DNA of 64,000 nucleotides from an uncultured Maribacter sp. (GTDB lineage: Bacteria > Bacteroidota > Bacteroidia > Flavobacteriales > Flavobacteriaceae), in NCBI GenBank assembly GCA_947493885.1, contig CANLTE010000002.1:186001-250000 (forward strand), read 5' to 3'. How positions within the stretch are numbered: position 1 is the stretch's first letter; the number at the start of each line of letters is the position of its first letter. Positions 8,620 to 16,234 of this stretch are shown piece by piece. Position numbers and translations under genes: made by a program. The notes beneath the pieces were generated by a model that was not told where the DNA came from, ran no database searches, and worked only from the letters and a program-made list of their open reading frames with translations.

Positions 8620-9282
8620 CTAAAGAGCGGATAAAAAAGGAGAGCCTTTATTGTGGAATACGGATTGTATAACCTCAAGGTTTTTAATGCCCGAATTATA
8701 ATATTTTTTGAGAGGTTTACTGATTAAGACCCGAATGATTTCTCGTAATTCAACATTTGTAAGGCATTGAAGGGGAAGTTTTTCAAAATCAGAAAAGTAG
8801 TCAATGTCTCGTAGTTTTTGGAGGATAGTACATTGGTAATTATTATTTAAGAAGTTGTTGTACACATCTTCAAAAACAGCTTCGGTATTCCAAGAAAAAT
8901 TAAGAAAAGAATCTGATTTAAAATGTTCTTTTGATAGGCCTAACAAATAAAAACCTCCATCATGAGTAGGTCCAAGAACAGTCCCATTATTTTCTAAAGC
9001 TTTTTGGGCTTGAACAATATGGTCTTTACTTAACTGAGGACTATCACTACCAATGGTAATAACCGAATCATACCCCTTGTCGTAAGCACTCTGTAATGCA
9101 TTTGTAAATCGTGAGCCAAAGTCGCGACCTTGTTGTTTAGATTCATCAAAATATAAAACAGGAAGCCCACTATTGGTAGCAACTTTTCTAATATGTTTAC
9201 TTAACGATTTTGCTAAATCGCCGTGGTTTAAAAATGTTTTACGATTTACTTCTTCCAAAGGAGAAAGTGCAAATACAAGCAA
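8620..9282 (-). CDS. DUF2064 (TIGR04282-like) nucleotidyl/glycosyltransferase-fold protein
   Basis: The 220-residue protein has the DUF2064 hallmarks: a FALSP start, the ITIGSDSPQLSKDHI metal-binding Asp motif, and LGPTHDGGFYLLGL. The family adopts a GT-A/CofC-like fold. Some members are annotated as glycosyltransferases of arsenosugar synthesis, but most are uncharacterised. The start is uncertain. The coordinates use a TTG at 9280-9282. The reading frame stays open for 14 more codons upstream with homologous-looking sequence (NTIKLTTPFQNNTV) before a stop, and has no ATG or GTG there. The true start may be an ATT or CTG further out, or an original ATG may have been lost. It is unlinked to any obvious pathway gene. 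Confidence 0.75.
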   Translation of the reverse strand: MLVFALSPLEEVNRKTFLNHGDLAKSLSKHIRKVATNSGLPVLYFDESKQQGRDFGSRFTNALQSAYDKGYDSVITIGSDSPQLSKDHIVQAQKALENNGTVLGPTHDGGFYLLGLSKEHFKSDSFLNFSWNTEAVFEDVYNNFLNNNYQCTILQKLRDIDYFSDFEKLPLQCLTNVELREIIRVLISKPLKKYYNSGIKNLEVIQSVFHNKGSPFLSAL

Positions 9283-9571
9283 TACTGTATTATTTTGGAA
9301 GGGAGTTGTCAGTTTAATAGTGTTTTAATTATCCAATTAAAAATTTAGTCGTTGCGTTTTACTAACATTACAGGATAGAAAATAAAACATCAAATTTATA
9401 AATCAGAAAACTAAATTAAACCATTAAAACTACTTTAAAAACAATGGTCAATATATTCTAAGAGGATAAGAAAAAATCTTTTGTTGTTAACGCTATAAGT
9501 GTTTGAATCCACGAGGAGAACAGTACTTTATTAGGTAAATTAGAATAAAAGTGTTTTGAGAAGAGGTTTAG
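9283..9571. other. Intergenic region with no recognised feature
   Basis: This 289-nt AT-rich spacer lies between two minus-strand genes. The upstream open extension of the DUF2064 frame occupies its first 42 nt. I see no terminator, tRNA or promoter motif with confidence. Confidence 0.3.
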
Positions 9572-10681
9572 TTATTTTCCAAAATATTCGGTAGGTGTTT
9601 TTCCCGTAATATCTCTAAAGGCTTTATAAAATGTTGATTTAGACCCAAACCCAGACTCTTGCGCAACTCCAAAAAGAGTTAAATTCGAGTTTAGTTTACT
9701 TTCTACACGTTCCATAAAATCTTTTACCCGATAATAATTTACCCATTCAAAAAAATTATATCCAAAACCTTCATTGATAATTCGAGATACATCAGGTTCA
9801 GAGATTTTAGTCATATTGGCGATATCTTTTCTAGTTAAGTTGCTATTTAAGTAAGGTCTTTGTTCTAACATTAACAATTCCAGTTGTTTTTTTAATCTTG
9901 TGATATCGGGTTTTTTAAGTTTTGAAGAACTATATTTTTCAAATGCTTTCTCTAAATAAAATTGATTCGGGTTTTGTAATAGGCTATATGCAATAAAGCA
10001 AATTGTCAACGAAAGTGCTCCCCAAAACATGCCGTAGTCTAAAATGGAGGCTGTATTGAAAAAAACACCTCTTACATAATAATATATCCAAAATAAATAA
10101 CCCAAGCCTAGTAATATTAGGAAACGAACATAGTATTTGTTTTCCACTTGAAAGCTTAATCGGTTTGTAATATTCTTAAAATAGTTTTTGGTAGTTATTA
10201 TAGAACTTATGTAGTAAATTAAATGATATGCAATGCCTATTGCCATAAAAATTTTAAAAAGACGCTGACTTTCTTCTGTTTGAAAAGAAGCTCTTAGGTC
10301 TTTATTTGGATACAAAAGACCTATAATAATGAAGCCAGATTGAACAAAAGCAGGGATGAAATGTAGCCATCCAAAACGATTTGGGTTTAACCTAAATTGG
10401 TCTTTTAAATATAGAAAGTAAGTTACAGGTAACGTATAAATTACAATGTCTGCTATTCCCATCCAAGTTGGGTTTCCTCCATTTAAAAATTCTATATAAC
10501 TAAACCTACCTGTTTGGCCTATGGTGAGAAATGCAATCATTAATATGAGATAACGATTTTTCTTATTGCGTAGCTTAGAGGTGCTGAGAATAATAAGTAG
10601 CAAAAAAACACCTTGAAGAATTCCAAAAATAATAAGCCATTCAAAAATTTTAGTCATCATAGCATTTTTGTTGTTTAACAA
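9572..10681 (-). CDS. Membrane-anchored AraC-family transcriptional regulator
   Basis: The 369-residue protein has about seven hydrophobic helices over residues 10-240 and a C-terminal AraC/XylS DNA-binding domain of about 100 residues. The first helix-turn-helix includes LTRKDIANMTKISEPDVSRI. The second is the family signature GFGSKSTFYKAFRDITGKTP, close to the end. This layout is common in Bacteroidota; the membrane part presumably senses a signal and the tail binds DNA. It stands 56 nt downstream of the SRPBCC gene on the same strand and may share its transcript. Residues 1-7 before MMTKIF may not be translated. The target genes are unknown. Confidence 0.88.
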   Translation of the reverse strand: MLNNKNAMMTKIFEWLIIFGILQGVFLLLIILSTSKLRNKKNRYLILMIAFLTIGQTGRFSYIEFLNGGNPTWMGIADIVIYTLPVTYFLYLKDQFRLNPNRFGWLHFIPAFVQSGFIIIGLLYPNKDLRASFQTEESQRLFKIFMAIGIAYHLIYYISSIITTKNYFKNITNRLSFQVENKYYVRFLILLGLGYLFWIYYYVRGVFFNTASILDYGMFWGALSLTICFIAYSLLQNPNQFYLEKAFEKYSSSKLKKPDITRLKKQLELLMLEQRPYLNSNLTRKDIANMTKISEPDVSRIINEGFGYNFFEWVNYYRVKDFMERVESKLNSNLTLFGVAQESGFGSKSTFYKAFRDITGKTPTEYFGK

Positions 10682-10737
10682 AGTAAAACTTAAATTGGGA
10701 CTAACATACCAATGTAAGTCCCAATTATAAAAAGGTA

Positions 10738-11256
10738 TTAGAGCTTCATAGCAGCCTGAGCAACTTTGTTGATGAAATCGTCAAATCCTTGTTGTGCACC
10801 TCCTCGAAATTGGTTTTCTGTAAATCTAGGATTTTGTATAAATGTGCTGTATTTTGTTGACCATATAGCCATAGATTTGTTATATCCTAAATCAATTACC
10901 TTAAAAGAGTTTACCATATCCTTAGCGGGAGCACCTTCCATTACCGCATAACTATAAGAACGCGTAGCATCATCAAATTTCACAATGTTTTCTTTAACAA
11001 AAACATTACCATCAGGACCGTAACATACCCGTTCACCTCCAACACCATGTTCACCAGACCAAGTTACTTTGTCAATAATAGATGAATATTTGTCAATATC
11101 GTCCATTTGTCGCAATACTTGCCACATTTTATCTGTAGAAATATCAACCACCTTACTAACATATATTTTGGAGTCGGAGTCTTGAGCGTTTAACATATTG
11201 GTAAATAAAACAACAGCTAATGTTAAAGTCATTAAAATTGCATTTTTAGTTTTCAT
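10738..11256 (-). CDS. Secreted SRPBCC (START-like) protein
   Basis: The 172-residue protein has a clear signal peptide (cleavage expected after A24 in NMLNA) and then a SRPBCC/polyketide-cyclase-like domain. The sequence KVVDISTDKMWQVLRQMDDIDKYSSIIDKV is the usual first strand and helices, shown here only in outline, and the protein ends in the long C-terminal helix typical of the fold. Such domains bind small hydrophobic ligands in a deep cavity; the ligand is unknown. It has a well-formed promoter upstream (11307-11338) and is followed by the AraC regulator, so the pair may be a ligand-responsive unit. That link is inference from position only. Confidence 0.82.
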   Translation of the reverse strand: MKTKNAILMTLTLAVVLFTNMLNAQDSDSKIYVSKVVDISTDKMWQVLRQMDDIDKYSSIIDKVTWSGEHGVGGERVCYGPDGNVFVKENIVKFDDATRSYSYAVMEGAPAKDMVNSFKVIDLGYNKSMAIWSTKYSTFIQNPRFTENQFRGGAQQGFDDFINKVAQAAMKL

Positions 11257-11306
11257 TTTTCTTGATTTTAAATTTATTAATTATTCTCGAAGGATTAGCT
11301 TCCGAA

Positions 11307-11338
11307 CAAACCTATTAATGCAGATTCACGATCCCAAA
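11307..11338 (-). promoter_or_regulatory. Promoter of the SRPBCC gene
   Basis: On the minus strand TTTG (11335-11338) and TAGGTTTG (11307-11314) are separated by 20 nt, a full match to the Bacteroidota sigma-ABfr consensus. The predicted start of transcription leaves a leader of about 45 nt. Confidence 0.7.
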
Positions 11339-11386
11339 AAATAACCTTGAACATGAGTTCGACTTCTGAAATCGAACACGTTTTGA

Positions 11387-11706
11387 GAAGAAATTGATAG
11401 AATGCTTAGACGGTCACGGAATATTTATATGCAACGCAGAGATTATTTATGTGAGATATTGAATACACTTTTTTCTGATGAGATTGATTTTAAAATACCT
11501 GAAGGGGGATTAGCCGTTTGGGCTAAGTTTAAGAATCTATTAATTTGATGGAAGTTTATAAGCGAGCTTTAGCTAAAAATTTCAATATAATTTTAACTCT
11601 TTATTATGCGCCATCGCACAATGCAACACGTTTAGGTTTTGCCTCTCTTACTTTTGAAGAAATAGATAAGTATCTAGATATTTTGAAAAATGTATTAAAA
11701 ACTTAA
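11387..11706 (+). pseudogene. Remnant of a MocR/PdxR-type aminotransferase regulator
   Basis: Two overlapping frames encode the last 105 or so residues of a GntR-HTH/aminotransferase (MocR) protein. The first (11387-11548) reads EIDRMLRRSRNIYMQRRDYL and then PEGGLAVWAKFKNL before a TGA. The second, shifted frame (11548-11706) reads MEVYKRALAKNFN and then NATRLGFASLTFEEIDKYL, the usual family ending. Intact members have about 450-490 residues with an N-terminal winged helix and a PLP-binding lysine; both are absent, and an in-frame stop precedes the segment. The gene has therefore lost its 5' three quarters and carries a frameshift. MocR proteins often control vitamin B6 or amine genes, but no such target remains nearby. 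Confidence 0.8.
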
Positions 11707-11876
11707 TTTGAATAGAATTTACACAAAATACCAAAGAGAATACAGTTAAATTATATTTTATTCAGTTAAAATCTTACATAAAATTTAAAAAAATGTAAGA
11801 AGCGTTGAGTTTTTTTAATTAAAATATGTATTCTCGTAGTTTGGAACCTCTAAATCATTTCAATTAAGAGATCTAT

Positions 11877-13763
11877 ATGAAAAAAACCGTAGTAATAGTC
11901 ATGGGAGTAAGTGGTTGTGGAAAAACCACAATTGGAAAAAAACTATCTAAAAAACTAGAACTTCCGTTTTATGATGCTGATGATTTTCATCCAAAATCAA
12001 ATGTCGATAAAATGAAAAAAGGAATTCCTCTTCATAATGAGGATCGTTTTCCTTGGCTAAACATACTTGCAGATAGCATTAAAAAATGGCAAGATGATAA
12101 AGGAGCAATAGTTGCTTGCTCAGCATTAAAAGAGAGCTATAGAGAAATTTTGTCTTCTAAAAACAAAGATATTGTTTGGATATACTTAGATGGTAGTCAA
12201 AGTTTAATTCAAAACAGAATGGAGAGAAGACAAAATCATTTTATGAAAGCGGAAATGTTAACTTCTCAGTTTAATGATTTAGAGGTTCCAAACTACGGAA
12301 TACACGTTGCTATTTCTCAGTCACCCGAGGAAATTATAAATGAGATAATGTTAAAATTGAAATTTATGGATAAATCTTTTTTTGGGGTAATTGGTTTAGG
12401 AGTTATGGGAAAAAGCTTAAGCTTAAATATTGCTGAAAAAGGATATTCTCTATCAGTCTATAATAGAAATACAGCAGGTGAGGAAAATGTTGTAGAGGAT
12501 TTTTTAAAAATTAAAGAAGTAGGCATGAAAATTAAAGGGTTTACAGCTTTGGAGGAGTTTGTATATTCTTTAGAACGACCAAGAAAAATTTTAATAATGA
12601 TAAAAGCCGGTAATGCTATTGATGCTGTAATTGAAGCATTAATTCCATTACTTTCTAGGGGAGACATTATTATTGATGGAGGGAATTCTCATTTTACCGA
12701 TACAAAAAGAAGAGCGATTTATTTAGAAAATAAGGGGTTGAGTTTTGTTGGTGTTGGTGTATCTGGAGGAGAAGAAGGAGCACGCAAAGGACCTTCCATT
12801 ATGCCGGGAGGAAACAAAACAAGTTATAGTATAATAGCCCCAGTATTGGAGTCAATTGCAGCTGTAGATAAAGGAGGAACAAAATGCTGCACATATATTG
12901 GGCCTGGAGGAGCTGGACACTTTGTTAAAATGATTCACAATGGCATTGAGTATGCAGAGATGCAGTTGCTCGCTGAGATATATAATTTATTATCTCCAAC
13001 AAAAACCAACGAGGAAATAAAAGAAATTTTTCGAGAATGGAATTCAGGTGAACTTGCTAGTTATCTTTTAGAGATTACGGCGGATATCATGACAAAGAAA
13101 GAGGATGGGGAATATGTAATTGATTTAATCTTAGATAAAGCAGGAAATAAAGGAACGGGTTCATGGTCAACAAAAGCAGCTTTTGATTTAGGAACAGTAA
13201 ATACTATGATGTCTTCTGCTGTTTTTGCGAGATATGTTTCTGCCTTTAAAGAAAAAAGAAAAAGCTTGGCAAAAAGAATTAACAAAGCCGATGATGTTAG
13301 AGATAGTTTGTCCGTAGCGGACATTAAAAATGCGTATAAATTTGCTCGAATTATAAATCACCAACAGGGGTTTGAGGTAATACGCCTAGCCTCTGAAACA
13401 TATAATTGGAACATATCATTATCCGACCTTTCCAGAATATGGACAAATGGATGTATAATTAGGTCAGCGTTAATGACGGATTGTATTTCTCATTTTAAAA
13501 CAAATAGTGATTTGTTTGAGTTGCCAGAAATTGTTGATTATTTGAATGCAAATGAAGATGCTGTTAAATCAGTTTTAATTTATGGACTAAAGCATAGAAT
13601 TCCCCTTCCATTGTTTGCTGAGGCAAATACATATTGGATTTCCATTACCACGGAAAGATTATCCGCAAATATAATTCAAGCACAACGCGATTATTTTGGA
13701 GCTCATACTTATCAAAGAATTGATGCGTCTGATGATCAATATTTTCATACTAACTGGTACTAA
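11877..13763 (+). CDS. Gluconokinase / 6-phosphogluconate dehydrogenase fusion
   Basis: The 628-residue protein joins two consecutive enzymes of gluconate use. Residues 1-162 are a GntK/IdnK-type gluconokinase with P-loop GVSGCGKTT (10-18) and the substrate loop DADDFHP. Residues 164-628 are a complete 6-phosphogluconate dehydrogenase: Rossmann motif GVIGLGVMGKS, NADP-type NRN after the second strand, IIDGGNS, the SGGEEGARKGPSIMPGG signature and catalytic K351 in HFVKMIHNGIEY. Gluconate would be phosphorylated and then oxidatively decarboxylated to ribulose 5-phosphate within one polypeptide. The second domain begins at an internal Met (codon at 12366) with no start signal I can see. The GntP permease gene follows after 2 nt, making an operon for uptake and breakdown of gluconate. 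Confidence 0.93.
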   Translation: MKKTVVIVMGVSGCGKTTIGKKLSKKLELPFYDADDFHPKSNVDKMKKGIPLHNEDRFPWLNILADSIKKWQDDKGAIVACSALKESYREILSSKNKDIVWIYLDGSQSLIQNRMERRQNHFMKAEMLTSQFNDLEVPNYGIHVAISQSPEEIINEIMLKLKFMDKSFFGVIGLGVMGKSLSLNIAEKGYSLSVYNRNTAGEENVVEDFLKIKEVGMKIKGFTALEEFVYSLERPRKILIMIKAGNAIDAVIEALIPLLSRGDIIIDGGNSHFTDTKRRAIYLENKGLSFVGVGVSGGEEGARKGPSIMPGGNKTSYSIIAPVLESIAAVDKGGTKCCTYIGPGGAGHFVKMIHNGIEYAEMQLLAEIYNLLSPTKTNEEIKEIFREWNSGELASYLLEITADIMTKKEDGEYVIDLILDKAGNKGTGSWSTKAAFDLGTVNTMMSSAVFARYVSAFKEKRKSLAKRINKADDVRDSLSVADIKNAYKFARIINHQQGFEVIRLASETYNWNISLSDLSRIWTNGCIIRSALMTDCISHFKTNSDLFELPEIVDYLNANEDAVKSVLIYGLKHRIPLPLFAEANTYWISITTERLSANIIQAQRDYFGAHTYQRIDASDDQYFHTNWY

Positions 13764-13765
13764 TC

Positions 13766-15109
13766 ATGATAGATTTTACACTGTTGTCCGCCGTATTATT
13801 CGGTATAGTTGTTTTGTTAATATTAATACTCCGATTTAAAATACAGGCATTTATTGCGCTACTTATTGGAAGTATTCTGGTTGGGGTTTTATCAGGTATG
13901 GAACCTCAGTTTATTATTAAAACCATGCAAGAGGGGATGGGCAGTACCCTTGGATTTGTAGCCGTAGTTGTAGGTTTAGGAGCAATGTTTGGGGCTATTT
14001 TAGAGCATTCAGGTGGAGCTGAGTCTCTGGCTACATTTTTGTTATCCAAGTTTGGAGAAAAACGGTCTTCTTGGGCATTAATGTTAACAGGTTTTATTGT
14101 AGCTATTCCAGTTTTTTTTGATGTGGCGTTTATTATTTTGGTGCCCATGATTTATGCTTTGCAGAGAAAAACCAAAAAATCATTGTTGTTATATGGAATT
14201 CCATTGTTGGCAGGGTTGGCAATAACACATTCTTTTATTCCACCAACACCTGGCCCCGTAGCTGTCGCGGATATTGTAAAGGCAGATTTAGGATGGGTAA
14301 TCTTTTTTGGTTTTTTAACAGGAATACCAACTGCAATAGTATGTGGTCCGTTGTTTGCAAAATATATCGCAAAAAAAATACATATTGATGCGCCAGAATT
14401 ACAAGTTAGCACTGATGAACAAAAAACATTTCCTTCGGTGACAATTATTATAAGTATTATAGCAATACCTATACTTTTAATAATTCTGAATACTTTGCTT
14501 AATAGCCCTCTAATTGGAGAAAAAATGGTCTCTAAAAAAATTTTGGAATGGTTAGGAATGATTGGACATCCATTTTCAGCCTTAATAATTGCAAACATTA
14601 TTGCATGGTATACTTTAGGAATTAGAAGAGGGTTTACCAAGGATAAATTGCTAAACATTACAACACAATCTATGGGTCCGGCAGGAATAATAATATTATT
14701 GACTGGAGCAGGTGGAGTGTTTAAGCAAATGTTGGTAAACACTGGGGCTGGAGAAATGCTGGCAAATTACTTTTCAAATGCAGGTGTTAGCATTCTTCTT
14801 TTTGCATTTATAGCAGCCGCTTTAATCAGAATTTTGCAAGGTTCTGCTACAGTAGCAATGATAACAGCTGCAGGGCTTACCTCTCCTCTTTTAGCGGAAA
14901 CTATTTCAGAGCCTAAAAAAGCCTTAATTGTAATTGCAATTGCATCAGGGGCAACAATACTGTCACATGTTAATGATAGTGGTTTTTGGCTAGTTAGTAA
15001 ATATCTTGGTCTTTCTGAAAAACAAACCTTTAAAAGCTGGACAGTAATGACTTCTTTATTGGCACTAACAGGTTTCTTAACTGCTTCGGTTTTAGCACTA
15101 TTTTTTTAG
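13766..15109 (+). CDS. GntP-family gluconate:H+ symporter
   Basis: The 447-residue, strongly hydrophobic protein has the length and pattern of the GntP family (about 12-14 membrane helices). Typical segments are LEHSGGAESLA, the cluster around HSFIPPTPGPVAVAD, LQGSATVAMITAAGL, and HVNDSGFWLVSKYLGLS near the C-terminus. The last contains the conserved NDSGFW of gluconate permeases. Its start lies 2 nt after the stop of the gluconokinase/6PGDH fusion, which strongly supports gluconate, or a close aldonate, as substrate. No dedicated repressor is visible next to the pair. No clear terminator was found downstream. Confidence 0.92.
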   Translation: MIDFTLLSAVLFGIVVLLILILRFKIQAFIALLIGSILVGVLSGMEPQFIIKTMQEGMGSTLGFVAVVVGLGAMFGAILEHSGGAESLATFLLSKFGEKRSSWALMLTGFIVAIPVFFDVAFIILVPMIYALQRKTKKSLLLYGIPLLAGLAITHSFIPPTPGPVAVADIVKADLGWVIFFGFLTGIPTAIVCGPLFAKYIAKKIHIDAPELQVSTDEQKTFPSVTIIISIIAIPILLIILNTLLNSPLIGEKMVSKKILEWLGMIGHPFSALIIANIIAWYTLGIRRGFTKDKLLNITTQSMGPAGIIILLTGAGGVFKQMLVNTGAGEMLANYFSNAGVSILLFAFIAAALIRILQGSATVAMITAAGLTSPLLAETISEPKKALIVIAIASGATILSHVNDSGFWLVSKYLGLSEKQTFKSWTVMTSLLALTGFLTASVLALFF

Positions 15110-15157
15110 AGTACACTTATTCCGAAATTAATTAAGGCTTGTGATGTATACTTACAA

Positions 15158-15553
15158 TTATGAATGCACCGGGCAATTTTTACAAGAGCATTTTTCTCCT
15201 TCGCATTCGCATTTTCCGTCCTGATGTACGGTACAAGTAGTTTTTTTGCTGTGTTCTTTGCAACTCGCACATAAACAGTCTTCTTCACCACAATGGCATT
15301 CGCCTTCATCTGTACAGCTGCAAAACATTGTGTGCCCTTCTGCAACTAAATCCATTTTACAAACAGGGCAACTTCTTTTTTTATGATAGGTTTTCCCATC
15401 CTCACAATCCATAGGACATTTGTATGCAATAGAAAATAGTTCTTTGGTTTCCGAATCTGGCTTTTTTTCTATCTTTTTCTCCTTGCAGGAGAACATAAGC
15501 ACAATGGAAAAAACTACTAAAAATATCCTAAGAGAAGCAAACATAGTTTTCAT
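15158..15553 (-). CDS. Cys-rich lipoprotein: heavy-metal-binding domain plus metallothionein-like repeats
   Basis: The 131-residue protein has a lipoprotein signal peptide (lipobox LMFSC, lipidated C23). A heavy-metal-binding domain follows (44-72: YKCPMDC, then CPVCKMDL, as in the HMBD found in CusB-like proteins). Residues 78-131 are extremely Cys-rich, with 13 Cys in 54 residues. They hold two copies of one spacing pattern, CxCx4CxCx2Cx2H, at 86-101 and 115-130, both preceded by D-x-G or D-E-G. Eighteen Cys in all make it a likely envelope-anchored metal scavenger for Cu, Zn or Cd. Adjacent genes give no metal specificity. A possible -7 box (TATTTTTG on the coding strand) lies at 15570-15577. 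The signal peptide and HMBD are secure; metallothionein-like function is inferred from the Cys pattern. Confidence 0.85.
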   Translation of the reverse strand: MKTMFASLRIFLVVFSIVLMFSCKEKKIEKKPDSETKELFSIAYKCPMDCEDGKTYHKKRSCPVCKMDLVAEGHTMFCSCTDEGECHCGEEDCLCASCKEHSKKTTCTVHQDGKCECEGEKCSCKNCPVHS

Positions 15554-15639
15554 AAAATTTGAAGTTTATCAAAAATAGGAATATTAAGGATATCTGATAA
15601 ACATTATTTGATGTAAGCGAGGAGGTGTAAAAAATAAAA

Positions 15640-15657
15640 ACCCCTCTTTCGAAGGGT
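15640..15657 (-). terminator. Terminator of the 42-aa membrane protein gene
   Basis: On the minus strand ACCCTTC and GAGGGGT form a 7-bp stem with one G-U pair around a GAAA tetraloop, followed by TTTTTATTTTTT. It lies downstream of the small gene at 15726-15854. Confidence 0.8.
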
Positions 15658-15725
15658 AGCTATTTTTAAGTTTAATTTTTAAACATTAAATAGGAAGTAA
15701 ATTTGGGGAAACTAGCTTTTTAAAG

Positions 15726-15854
15726 CTAAAAAATGCCAAAGGCTGCAAGTATAAGACAAGCTACTACACCTAGTAAAACTCCTACTAGGGTTACAACAGT
15801 CACACTTAGAAAGCCGTTCAGCAACTTTGCGCCGAATGTAATTTCCTCTTCCAT
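15726..15854 (-). CDS. Small (42-aa) single-pass membrane protein
   Basis: A 42-codon ORF begins at ATG 15852-15854 and reads MEEEITFGAKLLNGFLSVTV, then a Gly/Val/Leu-rich hydrophobic helix to the end (GVLLGVVACLILAAFGIF). An acidic, amphipathic N-terminus followed by one transmembrane segment is a common small-membrane-protein layout. The gene is isolated, with over 100 nt free on both sides and its own strong terminator at 15640, which argues for a real transcript. It is too short for usual gene-finder cut-offs. I do not recognise a family. It may associate with a larger inner-membrane complex, but nothing nearby names one. Confidence 0.6.
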   Translation of the reverse strand: MEEEITFGAKLLNGFLSVTVVTLVGVLLGVVACLILAAFGIF

Positions 15855-15986
15855 AATTGTGTTTTATTTGTTCTAATGTAGATATTCCCCATTAATATAC
15901 TAATTTTTGAGCAATTTTTTCGATTAACTACTTTAAAACTAGTATTTTGACTCGGTGTACTGTTGAAATACTCGATTAAAAGAGGG

Positions 15987-16220
15987 TTACGGGGTAGCCG
16001 AAATAGGTTTTAAACTATCAATACCTTTAATTTTTGATTTTGTTGGTTTAACTTCTTTTGTGGGATTAGAAGGCTTTTCTTTAACAGAATCTTTTTTAAT
16101 GATTGATTTTGTTTCGGGTGTAACCAATTGTTCAGTTTCTTTGGATAAATTTTTACAGGTGGACAAATACATGCATCCAAGTATAGCCAGTAAGGCTGCA
16201 AGTCTTTTATAAATTCTCAT
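15987..16220 (-). CDS. Small Lys/Pro-rich lipoprotein
   Basis: The 77-residue product has a basic start, a hydrophobic signal segment and two candidate lipobox cysteines (ILGC at C16, or LSTC at C22). The remaining 55 residues are low-complexity, rich in Lys, Glu, Ser, Thr and Pro (KEKPSNPTKEVKPTKSK) and should be unfolded. It starts 14 nt downstream of waaA on the same strand and is probably co-transcribed with it. I recognise no family. It could be a surface or periplasmic spacer protein; function unknown. Confidence 0.6.
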   Translation of the reverse strand: MRIYKRLAALLAILGCMYLSTCKNLSKETEQLVTPETKSIIKKDSVKEKPSNPTKEVKPTKSKIKGIDSLKPISATP

Positions 16221-16234
16221 AAGTTGGGGTTGTT

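Noticed and set aside
11362-11380. Inverted repeat TTCGA...TCGAA as a regulator site
   Set aside because: Arms are only 5 bp, it lies upstream of the SRPBCC promoter without a second copy, and chance is likely.
14152-14742. 196-aa minus-strand ORF
   Set aside because: It is the antisense of the GntP permease, with the composition of a reverse-read membrane protein and no motifs.
15106-15345. 79-aa minus-strand ORF
   Set aside because: It is an out-of-frame reading of the Cys-rich lipoprotein gene, without a signal peptide.
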